DNA of 64,000 nt from Streptomyces sp. NBC_00273 (GTDB taxonomy: Bacteria > Actinomycetota > Actinomycetes > Streptomycetales > Streptomycetaceae). The notes beneath the pieces are model-generated. The model had not been told where the DNA came from. It saw only the letters and a program-made list of their open reading frames with translations, and did not search any database. Positions within the stretch are counted from its first letter, which is position 1, and every line of letters begins with the position of its first letter. Location of the stretch: contig NZ_CP108067.1 in assembly GCF_036178145.1 (NCBI RefSeq), positions 4,774,001 through 4,838,000 of the forward strand. The letters run 5' to 3'. Shown piece by piece: positions 16,353 through 24,888 of this stretch. The position numbers and the translations under genes were made by a program.

Positions 16353-18068
16353 ATGAGCGACCGCACTCCCCGGTGGGCCCTCGCCGAGGACGGCGACGGG
16401 TGGTGGCACGCCGCGCCCGTACCCCCCACGGACGGCGTCCGGCTCCGCGTCCGCGACCCCGCCGAGGCGATCCGCTCCGCCCCGCCCGGCACCCGCTGGG
16501 TCTGGCGGTCCACCGCGGCCGTGTACCCCCGCCTGCTCGCCGCAGGCGCACGCGTCGAGCGGTGCCACGACATCGAGGACGCCGAGCTCCTGCTCCTCGG
16601 CCACGAGGGCCGCTTCGGGGAGCCCCGCTCGGCGGCCGCCGCCTGGGCCAGGCTCACCGACGCCCCCGTACCGCCCGATCCGCGCCCGCGCGCCGCCGAA
16701 CCCCGCGCCCAGGACTCCCTCTTCGACCCGCAGCCCGCCCCGGTCCCCCTGGACGCCCTGCTCGCCGTCCACGCCGACCAGGCGGAGCGGCTCGACGCCA
16801 CCGCCCACCCCGACCGGATGCGGCTGCTCACCGCCGCCGAGTCGGCGGCCTTCCTCATCGCCGCCGAGATGAACCGCGTGGGCCTGCCCTGGCGGGCCGA
16901 CGTGCACCGCGCCCTGCTGACCGAGCTGCTCGGTGAGCGGTACGCGGGTGGTGGGGAGCCCCGGCGCCTCGCCGAGCTGGCGGACCGCGTGTCCGCCGCC
17001 TTCGGCAGGCGCGTGCGCCCCGATCTGCCCGCCGACGTCATCAAGGCCTTCGCCGGGGCCGGGATCAAGCTCAAGTCCACCCGGCGCTGGGAGATCCAGG
17101 AGCTGGACCATCCCGCCGTCGAGCCGTTGATCGAGTACAAGAAGCTGTACCGGATCTACACCGCCCACGGCTGGGCCTGGCTCGCGGACTGGGTCCGGGA
17201 CGGTCGCTTCCGCCCGGAGTTCATCCCCGGCGGCACCCTCACCGGCCGCTGGGTCACCAACGGCGGCGGGGCCCTGCAGATCCCCAAGGTGATCCGCCGG
17301 GCCGTGGTCGCCGACCCCGGCTGGCGGCTCGTCGTCGCGGACGCCGACCAGATGGAGCCGCGCGTGCTCGCCGCGATCTCCCGCGACCCCGCCTTCATGG
17401 AGGTCGCCGGGGAGGCCTCGGACCTCTACACCGCCGTCTCCCGCCAGGGCTTCTCCGGCGACCGGGAGAAGGCCAAGCTCGCCGTGCTCGGCGCCGTCTA
17501 CGGCCAGACCTCCGGGGATGGCCTGAAGAACCTGGCCGCGCTGCGCCGCCGCTTCCCCCGGGCCGTCGCGTACGTGGACGACGCGGCGAAGGCCGGGGAG
17601 GAGGGCCGGCTCGTACGGACCTGGCTGGGCCGCACCTGCCCGCCGCCCGCCGGCTCCGGCGACGGGGACGAGGCCGGTGACGGCGGCGTCGACCCCGGCG
17701 AGGGGTACGGGGAGGGCGGGGCCGTGACCCCGCAGGACCGGGACGACGGCTGGACCCCGAGCTACGCCTCCACCAACACCCGGGCCCGCGGCCGGTTCAC
17801 CCGCAACTTCGTCGTCCAGGGCAGTGCGGCCGACTGGGCCCTGCTGCTGCTCGCGGCCCTGCGGCAGGCGACCGCCGGAATGCGGGCCGAGCTGGTGTTC
17901 TTCCAGCACGACGAGGTGATCGTGCACTGCCCGGCCGAGGAGGCCGGGGCCGTCGTGGAGGCGATCCGGGCCGCCGGCGAACGGGCCGGCCGGATCGCCT
18001 TCGGCGACACCCCCGTCCGCTTCCCGTTCACGACGGCCGTCGTGGAGTGCTACGCGGACGCCAAGTGA
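16353..18068 (+). CDS. Family A DNA polymerase (actinobacterial short form)
   Basis: 571 residues, about half of PolI. The palm and fingers are present: motif A DADQMEPRVLA, motif B REKAKLAVLGAVYGQ, motif C QHDEVIVH. The N-terminal 150 residues have no DxE or other exonuclease carboxylates and no 5'-nuclease, although relatives are annotated as exonuclease/polymerase. A glycine/acid-rich insertion (about residues 430-470) lies between motifs B and C. Probably a repair polymerase. Convergent with the next gene with only 6 bp between stops. Confidence 0.85.
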   Translation: MSDRTPRWALAEDGDGWWHAAPVPPTDGVRLRVRDPAEAIRSAPPGTRWVWRSTAAVYPRLLAAGARVERCHDIEDAELLLLGHEGRFGEPRSAAAAWARLTDAPVPPDPRPRAAEPRAQDSLFDPQPAPVPLDALLAVHADQAERLDATAHPDRMRLLTAAESAAFLIAAEMNRVGLPWRADVHRALLTELLGERYAGGGEPRRLAELADRVSAAFGRRVRPDLPADVIKAFAGAGIKLKSTRRWEIQELDHPAVEPLIEYKKLYRIYTAHGWAWLADWVRDGRFRPEFIPGGTLTGRWVTNGGGALQIPKVIRRAVVADPGWRLVVADADQMEPRVLAAISRDPAFMEVAGEASDLYTAVSRQGFSGDREKAKLAVLGAVYGQTSGDGLKNLAALRRRFPRAVAYVDDAAKAGEEGRLVRTWLGRTCPPPAGSGDGDEAGDGGVDPGEGYGEGGAVTPQDRDDGWTPSYASTNTRARGRFTRNFVVQGSAADWALLLLAALRQATAGMRAELVFFQHDEVIVHCPAEEAGAVVEAIRAAGERAGRIAFGDTPVRFPFTTAVVECYADAK

Positions 18069-18074
18069 GGGCGA

Positions 18075-19325
18075 TCAGCGGGCGGGCGTGCCCACTTTCC
18101 ACTCCGGGGCGAGCGCGATCTGCCGCAGCTGCCCCATCGTCAGCGCGGGCGAGGGGCGGGTGGCCGGGCCGTTCTGGTCCGCCGTGTTGAAGGCGCTGAC
18201 CACCACGCGCAGCCCGTCCTTGCGCAGGGTGTCCACCTTCCACTGGGTCACGCTCCTGACCTTCTCGCCCGGCTCCGCCGCGACCTTCACCTTCGTGCCG
18301 TCGGACTCCGTGGTGACGGCGGGGTTCCCCGTGAAGCCCGAGGGGTTCGCGTTCGACTGGACGTTGATCTGGACCAGGGACTTGCCCTTGCCGTCGTCGA
18401 GCACGACGTAGCCGTACGTCCCCTGCCCGCCCTTGGAGGCGATCGGGACGGTGATCTCGAACCGGTTCATCAGCTGTTCCAGGGCGTCCACGGCCTTCCG
18501 GTCCCGCAGGGCGATCGACTCCGGCCGGGGCGCCGGCTCGGGATCGGCCGCCGGCAGGTCGTTCAGGGCCGGGTGCCACGTGTCCGAGGTGACCAGGGCC
18601 TTCAACTGCTCGATGGTCAGCGGCGGGTCGATCCGGGAGACGGGGGCGCCCTTGTCGGCCGCGGCGTTCCACTCGGACGCGTCGACCAGGAAGCCCTGCG
18701 CGGTCACGAGCACGGCCCGCCAGACCTTGGTGTCCGTCCGGCGGTCCGGGTACTCGTACCCCTGGTGGAGCAACAGCCGGGAGCCGTTGGGCAACTGCTC
18801 GGTCCGGCAGTCGTCGTAGGCGTGCAGGTTCTCGTCCCCGCACTCGGTGTGCGCGCGGGATCCACTGCTGAACGGGTCCACCCGCTGGAGGCCGAGGGAG
18901 ATGGCCGCCGGGCCCTTCCCGTCGTCGTACACGGCCCCGACCCGCGGTCCCAGCTCGTCGTCCGTGCCCCGTGCCTCGGGCTCGGTGAGCCGACCGCCCG
19001 GCAGGAGCGACTTCAGGTTTCCGATCATCTGCTCGGCGGTGACCGCGCCGGTGCCGGTCAGCCGTCCGTTGCCCGGCGGGGTCGGCGGCGGCGCCGCGAC
19101 GCGGACCGCGCCCTGGGCCCCGGAGCCGCCGAACAGGCCGCCGGAGTAGGCCCCCGCCGTGGCGATCAGGACCAGGACCAGCGCGGACCCGCCGGCCAGG
19201 GCGGCCCGGCGGCGCGCCAGTCGCCGGCCGCGCCGCTCACCCGCTTGCGCGAGGGCCCCGGCATCGACCGCGAAGCTCTCCCCCGTGCGCCGGAGGGCTT
19301 CGGCGAGTTCGTCTTCAAAGGACAT
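18075..19325 (-). CDS. Membrane-anchored protein next to an ECF sigma factor
   Basis: 416 residues. The cytoplasmic N-terminus (about 1-42, arginine-rich at the end) is followed by one transmembrane helix (LAGGSALVLVLIATAGAYSG) and a large extracytoplasmic region. That region has Pro-rich linkers and a repeated module built on ITVPIASKGGQGTYGYVVL. Its position 58 bp after the sigma gene, same strand, suggests it is the cognate regulator. I see no HxxxCxxC zinc anti-sigma motif, so the role is inferred from context only. Confidence 0.7.
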   Translation of the reverse strand: MSFEDELAEALRRTGESFAVDAGALAQAGERRGRRLARRRAALAGGSALVLVLIATAGAYSGGLFGGSGAQGAVRVAAPPPTPPGNGRLTGTGAVTAEQMIGNLKSLLPGGRLTEPEARGTDDELGPRVGAVYDDGKGPAAISLGLQRVDPFSSGSRAHTECGDENLHAYDDCRTEQLPNGSRLLLHQGYEYPDRRTDTKVWRAVLVTAQGFLVDASEWNAAADKGAPVSRIDPPLTIEQLKALVTSDTWHPALNDLPAADPEPAPRPESIALRDRKAVDALEQLMNRFEITVPIASKGGQGTYGYVVLDDGKGKSLVQINVQSNANPSGFTGNPAVTTESDGTKVKVAAEPGEKVRSVTQWKVDTLRKDGLRVVVSAFNTADQNGPATRPSPALTMGQLRQIALAPEWKVGTPAR

Positions 19326-19383
19326 AAGGAACCAGACCTTCCGTTTGCCGGGTGGAGTCGGGGGAGGGAACGGACCGGGGGTC

Positions 19384-19899
19384 TCAGCGGTCCACGAAGG
19401 CGGTGAGGCTGCCGCCCAGCTGCTCCCGCAGCCGGGCGAGCGCCCGCGAGGTCCGGGTACGGACCGCCGCCGAGGAGGCGTTCATCGCGTCGGCGGTCTC
19501 CTCGACGCTGCGGTCCTCCCAGTAGCGCAGCACCAGCACCGCCCGGTCCTTGGGCGCCAGCCGCCCGAGCGCCTCCAGCAGCGTCAGCCGCAGCGCCGGA
19601 TCACCGCCGCCCGGCGCGGGCGCACCCGTATCGGGAAGCTCCCCGACCGGTCGTTCCCCCGCCGAACGACGGCGCTGGTGCGTGAGGAAGGCCCGTACCA
19701 GCACCGTCTGGGCGTAGGCCGCCGGATTGTCGATGCGGGAGATCCGGCCCCACCGCTGGTACATCCGCCCCAAGGTCTCCTGCACCAGGTCCTCCGCGAG
19801 GTGGGTGTCCCCGCCCACGAGCAGGCATGCCGACCGGTACAGAGGGCCCGAGCGGCCCGCGGCGAACTCACGGAACCCGTCCCTGCGCCCCTGGCGCAT
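19384..19899 (-). CDS. SigE-family ECF RNA polymerase sigma factor
   Basis: 171 residues. Sigma region 2 has LAEDLVQETLGRMYQRWGRISRIDNPAAYAQTVLVRAFLTHQRRR, region 4 has LAPKDRAVLVLRYWEDRSVEETADAM-type helices. This is the actinobacterial SigE/ECF41-unlike short form often annotated SigE family. ATG at 19899 follows AGGGGGGAAGCAG; the upstream in-frame start at 19926 has none. It is followed by a membrane protein that may control it. Confidence 0.9.
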   Translation of the reverse strand: MRQGRRDGFREFAAGRSGPLYRSACLLVGGDTHLAEDLVQETLGRMYQRWGRISRIDNPAAYAQTVLVRAFLTHQRRRSAGERPVGELPDTGAPAPGGGDPALRLTLLEALGRLAPKDRAVLVLRYWEDRSVEETADAMNASSAAVRTRTSRALARLREQLGGSLTAFVDR

Positions 19900-20013
19900 C
19901 TGCTTCCCCCCTCGCGTCCGTCCCACCCCTGTGACGCGATGGCGGCGGAGAATGTTTCATCCCCCGCCACCCTTTCCGCCGCCGATCCCGTCGGTACTCC
20001 TGCCGCAGGCCGG

Positions 20014-20520
20014 TCAGCCCAGGTCGTGGAAGTACACGTGGAACTCCTCCCGGACGAAGCCCTCCGCCTCGTACAGCCCCTGCGCGACGGTGTTGTCGTA
20101 CGCGGTCTCCAGCTGCACGCCGGACACGCCGGCCTCGCGAGCCCGGCGCAGCACCTCGCGCAACAGCGCCCGGCCGGCTCCGGTGCGGCGGCCGGCCGGG
20201 GCGACGTAGAGGTCGTTGAGGACCCAGGCGGTCCGCAGGGAGAGGGACGAGAACCCGCGGTAGACCTGCGCGAAGCCGACCGTTCCGGCCTCCGGGACAT
20301 CGGCGAGCAGCACCAGCGATTCGTCCTTGGCGATCCGCTCCGCCAGGAAGGCCCGCGGGGCGTCCGGGTCCTCGACGTCCACCTCGTAGAAGTCGAGGTA
20401 GCCGCGGAACAGCACGGCAGCGGCCTCGACGTCCGCCTCGCCCGCCGCGCGGACCGAAACCGCGGGAGCGGAGTCCTCCGCCGGGGACCGGCCGTCCCGC
20501 TGTACTGCCTGACCGTTCAT
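20014..20520 (-). CDS. GNAT-family N-acetyltransferase
   Basis: 168 residues. After a 20-residue polar leader comes a complete GNAT fold: VRAAGEADVEAAAVLF at strand 1, LNDLYVAPAGRRTGAGRALL as the acetyl-CoA pyrophosphate loop (motif A), and ETAYDNTVAQGLYEAEGF as motif B. The acceptor substrate is unknown. Monocistronic between the sigma gene and the serine hydrolase, all on the minus strand. Confidence 0.88.
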   Translation of the reverse strand: MNGQAVQRDGRSPAEDSAPAVSVRAAGEADVEAAAVLFRGYLDFYEVDVEDPDAPRAFLAERIAKDESLVLLADVPEAGTVGFAQVYRGFSSLSLRTAWVLNDLYVAPAGRRTGAGRALLREVLRRAREAGVSGVQLETAYDNTVAQGLYEAEGFVREEFHVYFHDLG

Positions 20521-20657
20521 GTGCGTCTCCCTCAGGGGTGTTTCGCGCGCCGCGGACCATGGTGGGTGAGGTGCCGGGCCGTCCGGACCCCCGGCGCCCT
20601 CGACTCCCTACGCTACGGCCGGAGTCGGCCGTGGCGAAGGACGGGCCGCGCACGCGA

Positions 20658-20693
20658 CGGCGGGCCCCGGGACCGAAGTCCCGGGGCCCGCCG
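20658..20693 (-). terminator. Strong stem-loop terminator after the serine hydrolase
   Basis: A perfect 16-bp stem (20658-20673 with 20678-20693) closes a CGAA tetraloop. It lies between the serine hydrolase stop (20721) and the GNAT start; no U-run. Confidence 0.7.
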
Positions 20694-20720
20694 GACACAT
20701 GGGCCGCCGACCGCCCCCGC

Positions 20721-21947
20721 TCACGACGCCGGCTGGGCGGGGAGCGTGTAGACCCGGTCGGGGGTCACGATCTTGGTGATCGCCTCGCCGAACAGGGTGC
20801 TGGGCTCCTGGCCCTGGTACCCGATGTCCGTGTTGAGCAGTACGACCAGCGTGGCCTTCGATTCCGGCAGGTAGAGGACCAGCGATCCGTAGCCCGGCAG
20901 TGAGCCGTTGTGCCCGATCCAGCCCTGGACGTTGAAGATGCCGAGGCCGTAGCCCGTACCCGGGAGCGCGTCGACCACGTCGAGGCGCTGGGCCTGGGTG
21001 GCGGGGGTCAGCAGGGTCCCGGTCGCCAGGGTCTTCGCCCAGCTGCGCATGTCGGGGAGGTCGGAGATCATCGCGCCGGCCGCCCAGCCCCAGGAGGGAT
21101 TCCAGTCGGTGGCGTCCTCGACCTTCCCGGAGGCCGTCTGGTTCGTGTAGCCGTGGGCGTGCGGGGTGGGGAACTCCGGGCCCGTGGGGAACACCGTGTG
21201 CTTCAGCCCGGCGGGCGCGACGACCTTCTGGTCGATGAAGCGGTCGAGGGGGACGCCGCTGACCTTCTCCACCACCAGCCCGAGCAGGATCAGGTTGGTG
21301 TTGCAGTAGTAGAACTTGGCGTTCGGCTCGAAGAGCACCGGGTGCTTGAAGGAGTAGCCGAGCAGCTCCTGCGGGGTGAAGGGGCGGTCGGGATTGCTGG
21401 TCAGCGCCTTGTAGAAGTCCTCGTCAGCCGAGTAGTTGAACAGACCGCTCCGCATCCCGGCCAGCTCGCGCAGGGTGATCCGGTCGCCGTTCGGGACGCC
21501 GTCGATGTACTTGCCGATCGGGTCGTCCAGGCCGACCTTCCCCTCGTCCACCAGCTCCAGCAGGGCGGTCACGGTGAAGGTCTTCGTCACGCTGCCGATC
21601 CGCATGTTCAGGTTCGGGGTCATCGGCGCGCCCGTGGCCTTGTCGGCGATGCCGAAGGACCGTACGTAGTCGCCCTTGCCCGGGGCCGACACGGCCACGA
21701 TCACGCCGGGGATCTTCGCCTCCGCCAGCACCTTCTTGATCGCGGCGTCCAACTGGCGGGTGACGGCGGGGGTCAGCTGCGCGAACCCGTCCGAGGCGGG
21801 TGTCGGGGTCGGCGCCGGAACCGTCGCGGCCGGCACGGGGGCCGCCGCGTCCCGTGCGTACACCGCACCCGCCCCCGTACCCGCGGACCCCGCCACGAGT
21901 ACGGCCGCCGCCACGGCCACGGTGGCACTGCGCCAGCGCGTCGTCAT
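20721..21947 (-). CDS. Secreted serine hydrolase (beta-lactamase/DD-peptidase family)
   Basis: 408 residues with a signal peptide (basic TTRWRSAT, hydrophobic VAVAAAVLVAGSAG). Class C beta-lactamase/DD-carboxypeptidase fold: nucleophile in GSVTKTF (SxxK), Tyr in YCNTNLILLG (YxN), and HNGSLPGYG in place of KTG. Homologues are D-alanyl-D-alanine carboxypeptidases, D-aminopeptidases or esterases; the specific reaction is open. ATG at 21947 with GAGGAGG is chosen over the longer frame. Divergent from the next gene across a short AT-rich stretch containing TTCTAGAA. Confidence 0.9.
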   Translation of the reverse strand: MTTRWRSATVAVAAAVLVAGSAGTGAGAVYARDAAAPVPAATVPAPTPTPASDGFAQLTPAVTRQLDAAIKKVLAEAKIPGVIVAVSAPGKGDYVRSFGIADKATGAPMTPNLNMRIGSVTKTFTVTALLELVDEGKVGLDDPIGKYIDGVPNGDRITLRELAGMRSGLFNYSADEDFYKALTSNPDRPFTPQELLGYSFKHPVLFEPNAKFYYCNTNLILLGLVVEKVSGVPLDRFIDQKVVAPAGLKHTVFPTGPEFPTPHAHGYTNQTASGKVEDATDWNPSWGWAAGAMISDLPDMRSWAKTLATGTLLTPATQAQRLDVVDALPGTGYGLGIFNVQGWIGHNGSLPGYGSLVLYLPESKATLVVLLNTDIGYQGQEPSTLFGEAITKIVTPDRVYTLPAQPAS

Positions 21948-22089
21948 GACCGGCCTCCTCACCCCGCGAGCCAAGGAACCACCACTCCACGCTAGACCTG
22001 TGCGCACGGGCGGGCGACCGGAGGTGCTCGCGGCGAATTCGTCCAAAAATCTATTCTAGAAATATCTCTGGATCGGCCAGACTTCACCC

Positions 22090-23691
22090 ATGACCGGTCG
22101 TACCTCCGGCCCATGGCCGGAACCCGACGAGCAGCGACCCGCCGGCTTCGGCCCGCCGCCCGCACCCTTCGCACCGCCAGCACCGCCAGCACTGCCGGCA
22201 CCGCCCGCACCGCCGGCGCCCTTCGCGCCGAGCGCCCCGCGATCCGGCCGCCGGCGGCGGCTGCCCCGGCCCGTGGCCGCCGTCGGCGCCGCCCTGGCGC
22301 TGCTCGCCGCCCTGCTCCTCATCGGCGGCGGCGCCTACCGCCTCACGGTCCGCGGCGGACCCGCGCAGCCCCTGGCCGGGCCCTCCGGTTCGCCCTCGAT
22401 CGACCAGGGCGACGGCAAGGGCCCTGGTGGGGGACCCGACGCCTACGACCCCAACGCCGGCATCCGGGCGGGCGAGGCCCGGGTCTGGGTGCGCGACAAC
22501 CAGGCCGAGGTGGCCGGCTCGGGCGTCTCGCAGTACGGCCCCTGGCGCGTGGGCGACACCGTGGTCAGCGCGATCCCGAGCGGTTTCACCGGCTACGCGG
22601 CGGCCGACGGCAAGGAGAAGTGGAAGCTCCCGCTCCAGACCCCGCTGTGCGGGGTCCCGCCGGCCCCGTCCGCGCAGGGCAAGATCGTCGTGGGGGTGAA
22701 GGAGAGCACGTCGGAGGGCTCGCCCTGCACGCACCTCCAGCAGATCGACCTCGCCACGGGGCGGGCGGGCTGGAAGGTTCCGCTGCCGCCGGAGAACAAG
22801 TTCGACACCACGACGCAGTTCGAGCTGGCGATCAGCGGTGACACCGTGGTCGTCGCCCGGGCGGCCGTCATGAGCGGCTTCTCGGTCACCGACGGCCACA
22901 AGCTCTTCGGCACGTCGAGCCCGAACGGCTGCTACCCGTCCGCCGTCGCCGGGGGCTCGCGGCTGATCGGCATCCGCCACTGCCCCGACCCGAACGACGT
23001 CCGCGCACCCGGACAGGCGGTGGTCGAGGAGCTGGATCCGGCCACCGGCGCCGCGCGGTGGAGCTACAAGTACGCCCCGGACTGGACGGTCGGCCGGGTG
23101 CTCTCCATCGACCCGTTGGTGATCGCCGCACACCACAAGGACAAGAAGACCTGGAACCTCACGGCGTTCGCCGCCGACGGCACGGTCCGCTCGCAGAGCA
23201 CCCCGGCTTTCGGGGTCAGCGGCCGGTGCAACGGATTCGGCAACGCGAGCGGCTTCCAGGAGTGCTACGCCGTCGCCGCCGACGCCGACTCCCTCTACAT
23301 CGGCGCGGGCAAGCCCGGCACCACCCTCGACACCGAGGTCACCGACCAGGTCGTCGCCGTCGACCTGAACACCGGCAAGGAGCGGTGGCGCACCGCCGAG
23401 CAGCCCAAGGGGCGCACCGTGTGGCCGCTGGCCGTCGAGGAAGGCCGGGTCCTCACGTACGTCACGCCCGGCAACGGCGAAGCGGGGGCGGTCGTCTCCC
23501 TCGCCGCGACCGACGGGGCCGCGCAACCGGCCTTGCAGAGCCCGGCCGCGGCCCGCGGCGCCCAGGGCGTCTTCTACCCCCACGGCGTCCGCATCGCGTG
23601 GGCGGGCGGACGGCTGTTCCTGCTCAACGGCCGGGTCAACAGCCCGGAGCCGCGCAAGGCGAGCCGCGCGATCCTGTCCTTCGGCAAGTAG
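22090..23691 (+). CDS. Membrane-anchored PQQ-like beta-propeller protein
   Basis: 533 residues: a Pro/Ala-rich cytoplasmic N-terminus, a basic RSGRRRR stretch, one transmembrane helix (about 60-85), then an extracytoplasmic beta-propeller of PQQ/quinoprotein type. Propeller blades are marked by repeats such as YAAADGKEKWKLPL, IDLATGRAGWKVPL, LDPATGAARWSYKY and VDLNTGKERWRTAE. No PQQ ligand set is evident, so it is probably a non-enzymatic scaffold or envelope sensor. It is 26 bp upstream of a second anchored protein, likely one operon. Confidence 0.8.
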   Translation: MTGRTSGPWPEPDEQRPAGFGPPPAPFAPPAPPALPAPPAPPAPFAPSAPRSGRRRRLPRPVAAVGAALALLAALLLIGGGAYRLTVRGGPAQPLAGPSGSPSIDQGDGKGPGGGPDAYDPNAGIRAGEARVWVRDNQAEVAGSGVSQYGPWRVGDTVVSAIPSGFTGYAAADGKEKWKLPLQTPLCGVPPAPSAQGKIVVGVKESTSEGSPCTHLQQIDLATGRAGWKVPLPPENKFDTTTQFELAISGDTVVVARAAVMSGFSVTDGHKLFGTSSPNGCYPSAVAGGSRLIGIRHCPDPNDVRAPGQAVVEELDPATGAARWSYKYAPDWTVGRVLSIDPLVIAAHHKDKKTWNLTAFAADGTVRSQSTPAFGVSGRCNGFGNASGFQECYAVAADADSLYIGAGKPGTTLDTEVTDQVVAVDLNTGKERWRTAEQPKGRTVWPLAVEEGRVLTYVTPGNGEAGAVVSLAATDGAAQPALQSPAAARGAQGVFYPHGVRIAWAGGRLFLLNGRVNSPEPRKASRAILSFGK

Positions 23692-23717
23692 GGCAGGCAG
23701 GTATCAGGAGGGGCACC

Positions 23718-24566
23718 GTGCACGATCCGTACCACCAGCCGAGTCACCCCGGCGGCCCGTACCCGCCGCCGCCCTTCGAGCCGCCGCAGGAGCCCGGCGG
23801 CGGGCGCCGGATCAGCAGAAGACGGCTCGTCGTCGGGATCTGCGCCCTGACCGCCCTGGCGGTCGCCGCCGCCGCGACCGGCGTCGTCCTCGGCGTCCGC
23901 GAGAACCGGGACCGCACGCGGGCGGCCGCGGCGGCATCCGCGGCGGACCCGACGAAACCGCTCGTCGCGGGCTGGAAGACCGTGATCAACCCCACGCACG
24001 GCACCGCGTTCGACGTCCCGCCGGGGTGGGAGGTCCTCGAACCCCAGGTCTTCAGCGGCTACGAGGACGGCAAGGACCGGGAGAAGGTCCTCATCGGGCA
24101 CACGGCCCCGGCCTTCTACAAGTCCCAGTGGTGCAGCATCGACGCGAACGGCGACGGCCAGGTCACGGACGTCCGGCTCGGCAACGTCGGCACCAAGGGT
24201 GCCGGTGGCGCCAAGGACCCCGCCGACATCGCCGTGAAGGAGGCGCCCACCTGGGTCTACGCCGCCTACACCCAGCCGGACAAGAGCGTGGTCACGGCGG
24301 ACAAGCCGGTGGAGTACACCACGAAGTCGGGGGTCAGGGGGAGTTACGTCAAGGCGCGCTCCTCGGGTGCCCAGCGGCCCAACCGCTGCGCGGGCGACGG
24401 CCAGGCGGTCGTCTTCGGCTTCAAGAACTCCCGGGGCGACCTCGTCTCCTGGGACTTCTACGGCCGCACGGGCGTCCCCGGCGCCGTCGACGACGCCCTG
24501 ATCATGCGCATCCTGAGCACGGTCCGGCTGGCGGGCGACCCGAAGGACCCCGGCCCCGGACCGTGA
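23718..24566 (+). CDS. Membrane-anchored secreted protein, function unknown
   Basis: 282 residues. Pro/Tyr-rich cytoplasmic tail, RRISRRRLVVGICALTALAV membrane anchor (about 35-58), then one extracytoplasmic domain containing GTAFDVPPGWEVL and a C-terminal VDDALIMRILSTVRL helix. GTG at 23718 with AGGAGGGGC is clear. It follows the beta-propeller gene by 26 bp and is probably cotranscribed. I do not recognise a characterised family. The accessory scar begins immediately after its stop. Confidence 0.78.
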   Translation: MHDPYHQPSHPGGPYPPPPFEPPQEPGGGRRISRRRLVVGICALTALAVAAAATGVVLGVRENRDRTRAAAAASAADPTKPLVAGWKTVINPTHGTAFDVPPGWEVLEPQVFSGYEDGKDREKVLIGHTAPAFYKSQWCSIDANGDGQVTDVRLGNVGTKGAGGAKDPADIAVKEAPTWVYAAYTQPDKSVVTADKPVEYTTKSGVRGSYVKARSSGAQRPNRCAGDGQAVVFGFKNSRGDLVSWDFYGRTGVPGAVDDALIMRILSTVRLAGDPKDPGPGP

Positions 24567-24589
24567 CCGCCCGCGGCCGTCCGCCCGCC

Positions 24590-24746
24590 GGTCCGCGCGG
24601 TCGCACCAGCCCTTCAGGAGCCGGGCCTCCGCCTCCTCGGCCAAGCCGTCCGCGAGGGTCAACTCGGGCTCGGGTACCGACAGCTGCCAGGCCCAGGTGT
24701 CGGTGACCGTTTCGGTGACCGGGCGGCATTCCAGGCCCGTTCTGGC
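24590..24746 (-). pseudogene. C-terminal fragment of an NAD-dependent epimerase/dehydratase
   Basis: The minus strand reads TGLECRPVTETVTDTWAW and then LAEEAEARLLKGWCDR. This matches the usual C-terminal end of SDR epimerases (GLxxRPxxETVxDTxAW, then xExEAxLLxxW). The Rossmann N-terminus and most of the gene are missing. It is fused out of frame to the NRPS fragment around 24742-24747, a recombination or deletion junction. Confidence 0.6.
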
Positions 24747-24888
24747 GGAGCGCCTCCGGGGAGACCTCGCCGTCCAGCGTGAAGGCCCCGGTCTGCAGGT
24801 AGTAGGAGTCCTCGCCACCGCCGATGAACTCGAGCATCCGCCGCTGTTGAGAGGAGACGGGATGGAGAACTGCTTCTCCCGAAGACAC
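24742..24888 (-). pseudogene. N-terminal 49 codons of an NRPS condensation domain
   Basis: GTG at 24888 directly follows the aldo/keto reductase TAA (TAAGTG). The product starts VSSGEAVLHPVSSQQRRM and continues to FTLDGEVSPEALRQ. It has the condensation-domain opening: PxSxxQRRM/L, then the xYxL...L.G.ldxeALr block. The frame then runs into unrelated sequence, so everything after the first 49 residues, including HHxxxDG, is lost. Confidence 0.6.

Noticed and set aside
16353..16800. 3'-5' exonuclease domain in the short DNA polymerase
   Set aside because: No DxE or other metal-binding carboxylate pattern is visible, so only the polymerase function is called.
24500..24700. Direct repeat of the tRNA-Thr 3' end (attR)
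   Set aside because: I looked for the GGTTCGAATCCCGAA segment at the far edge of the scar and did not find it; no attachment-site pair is claimed.
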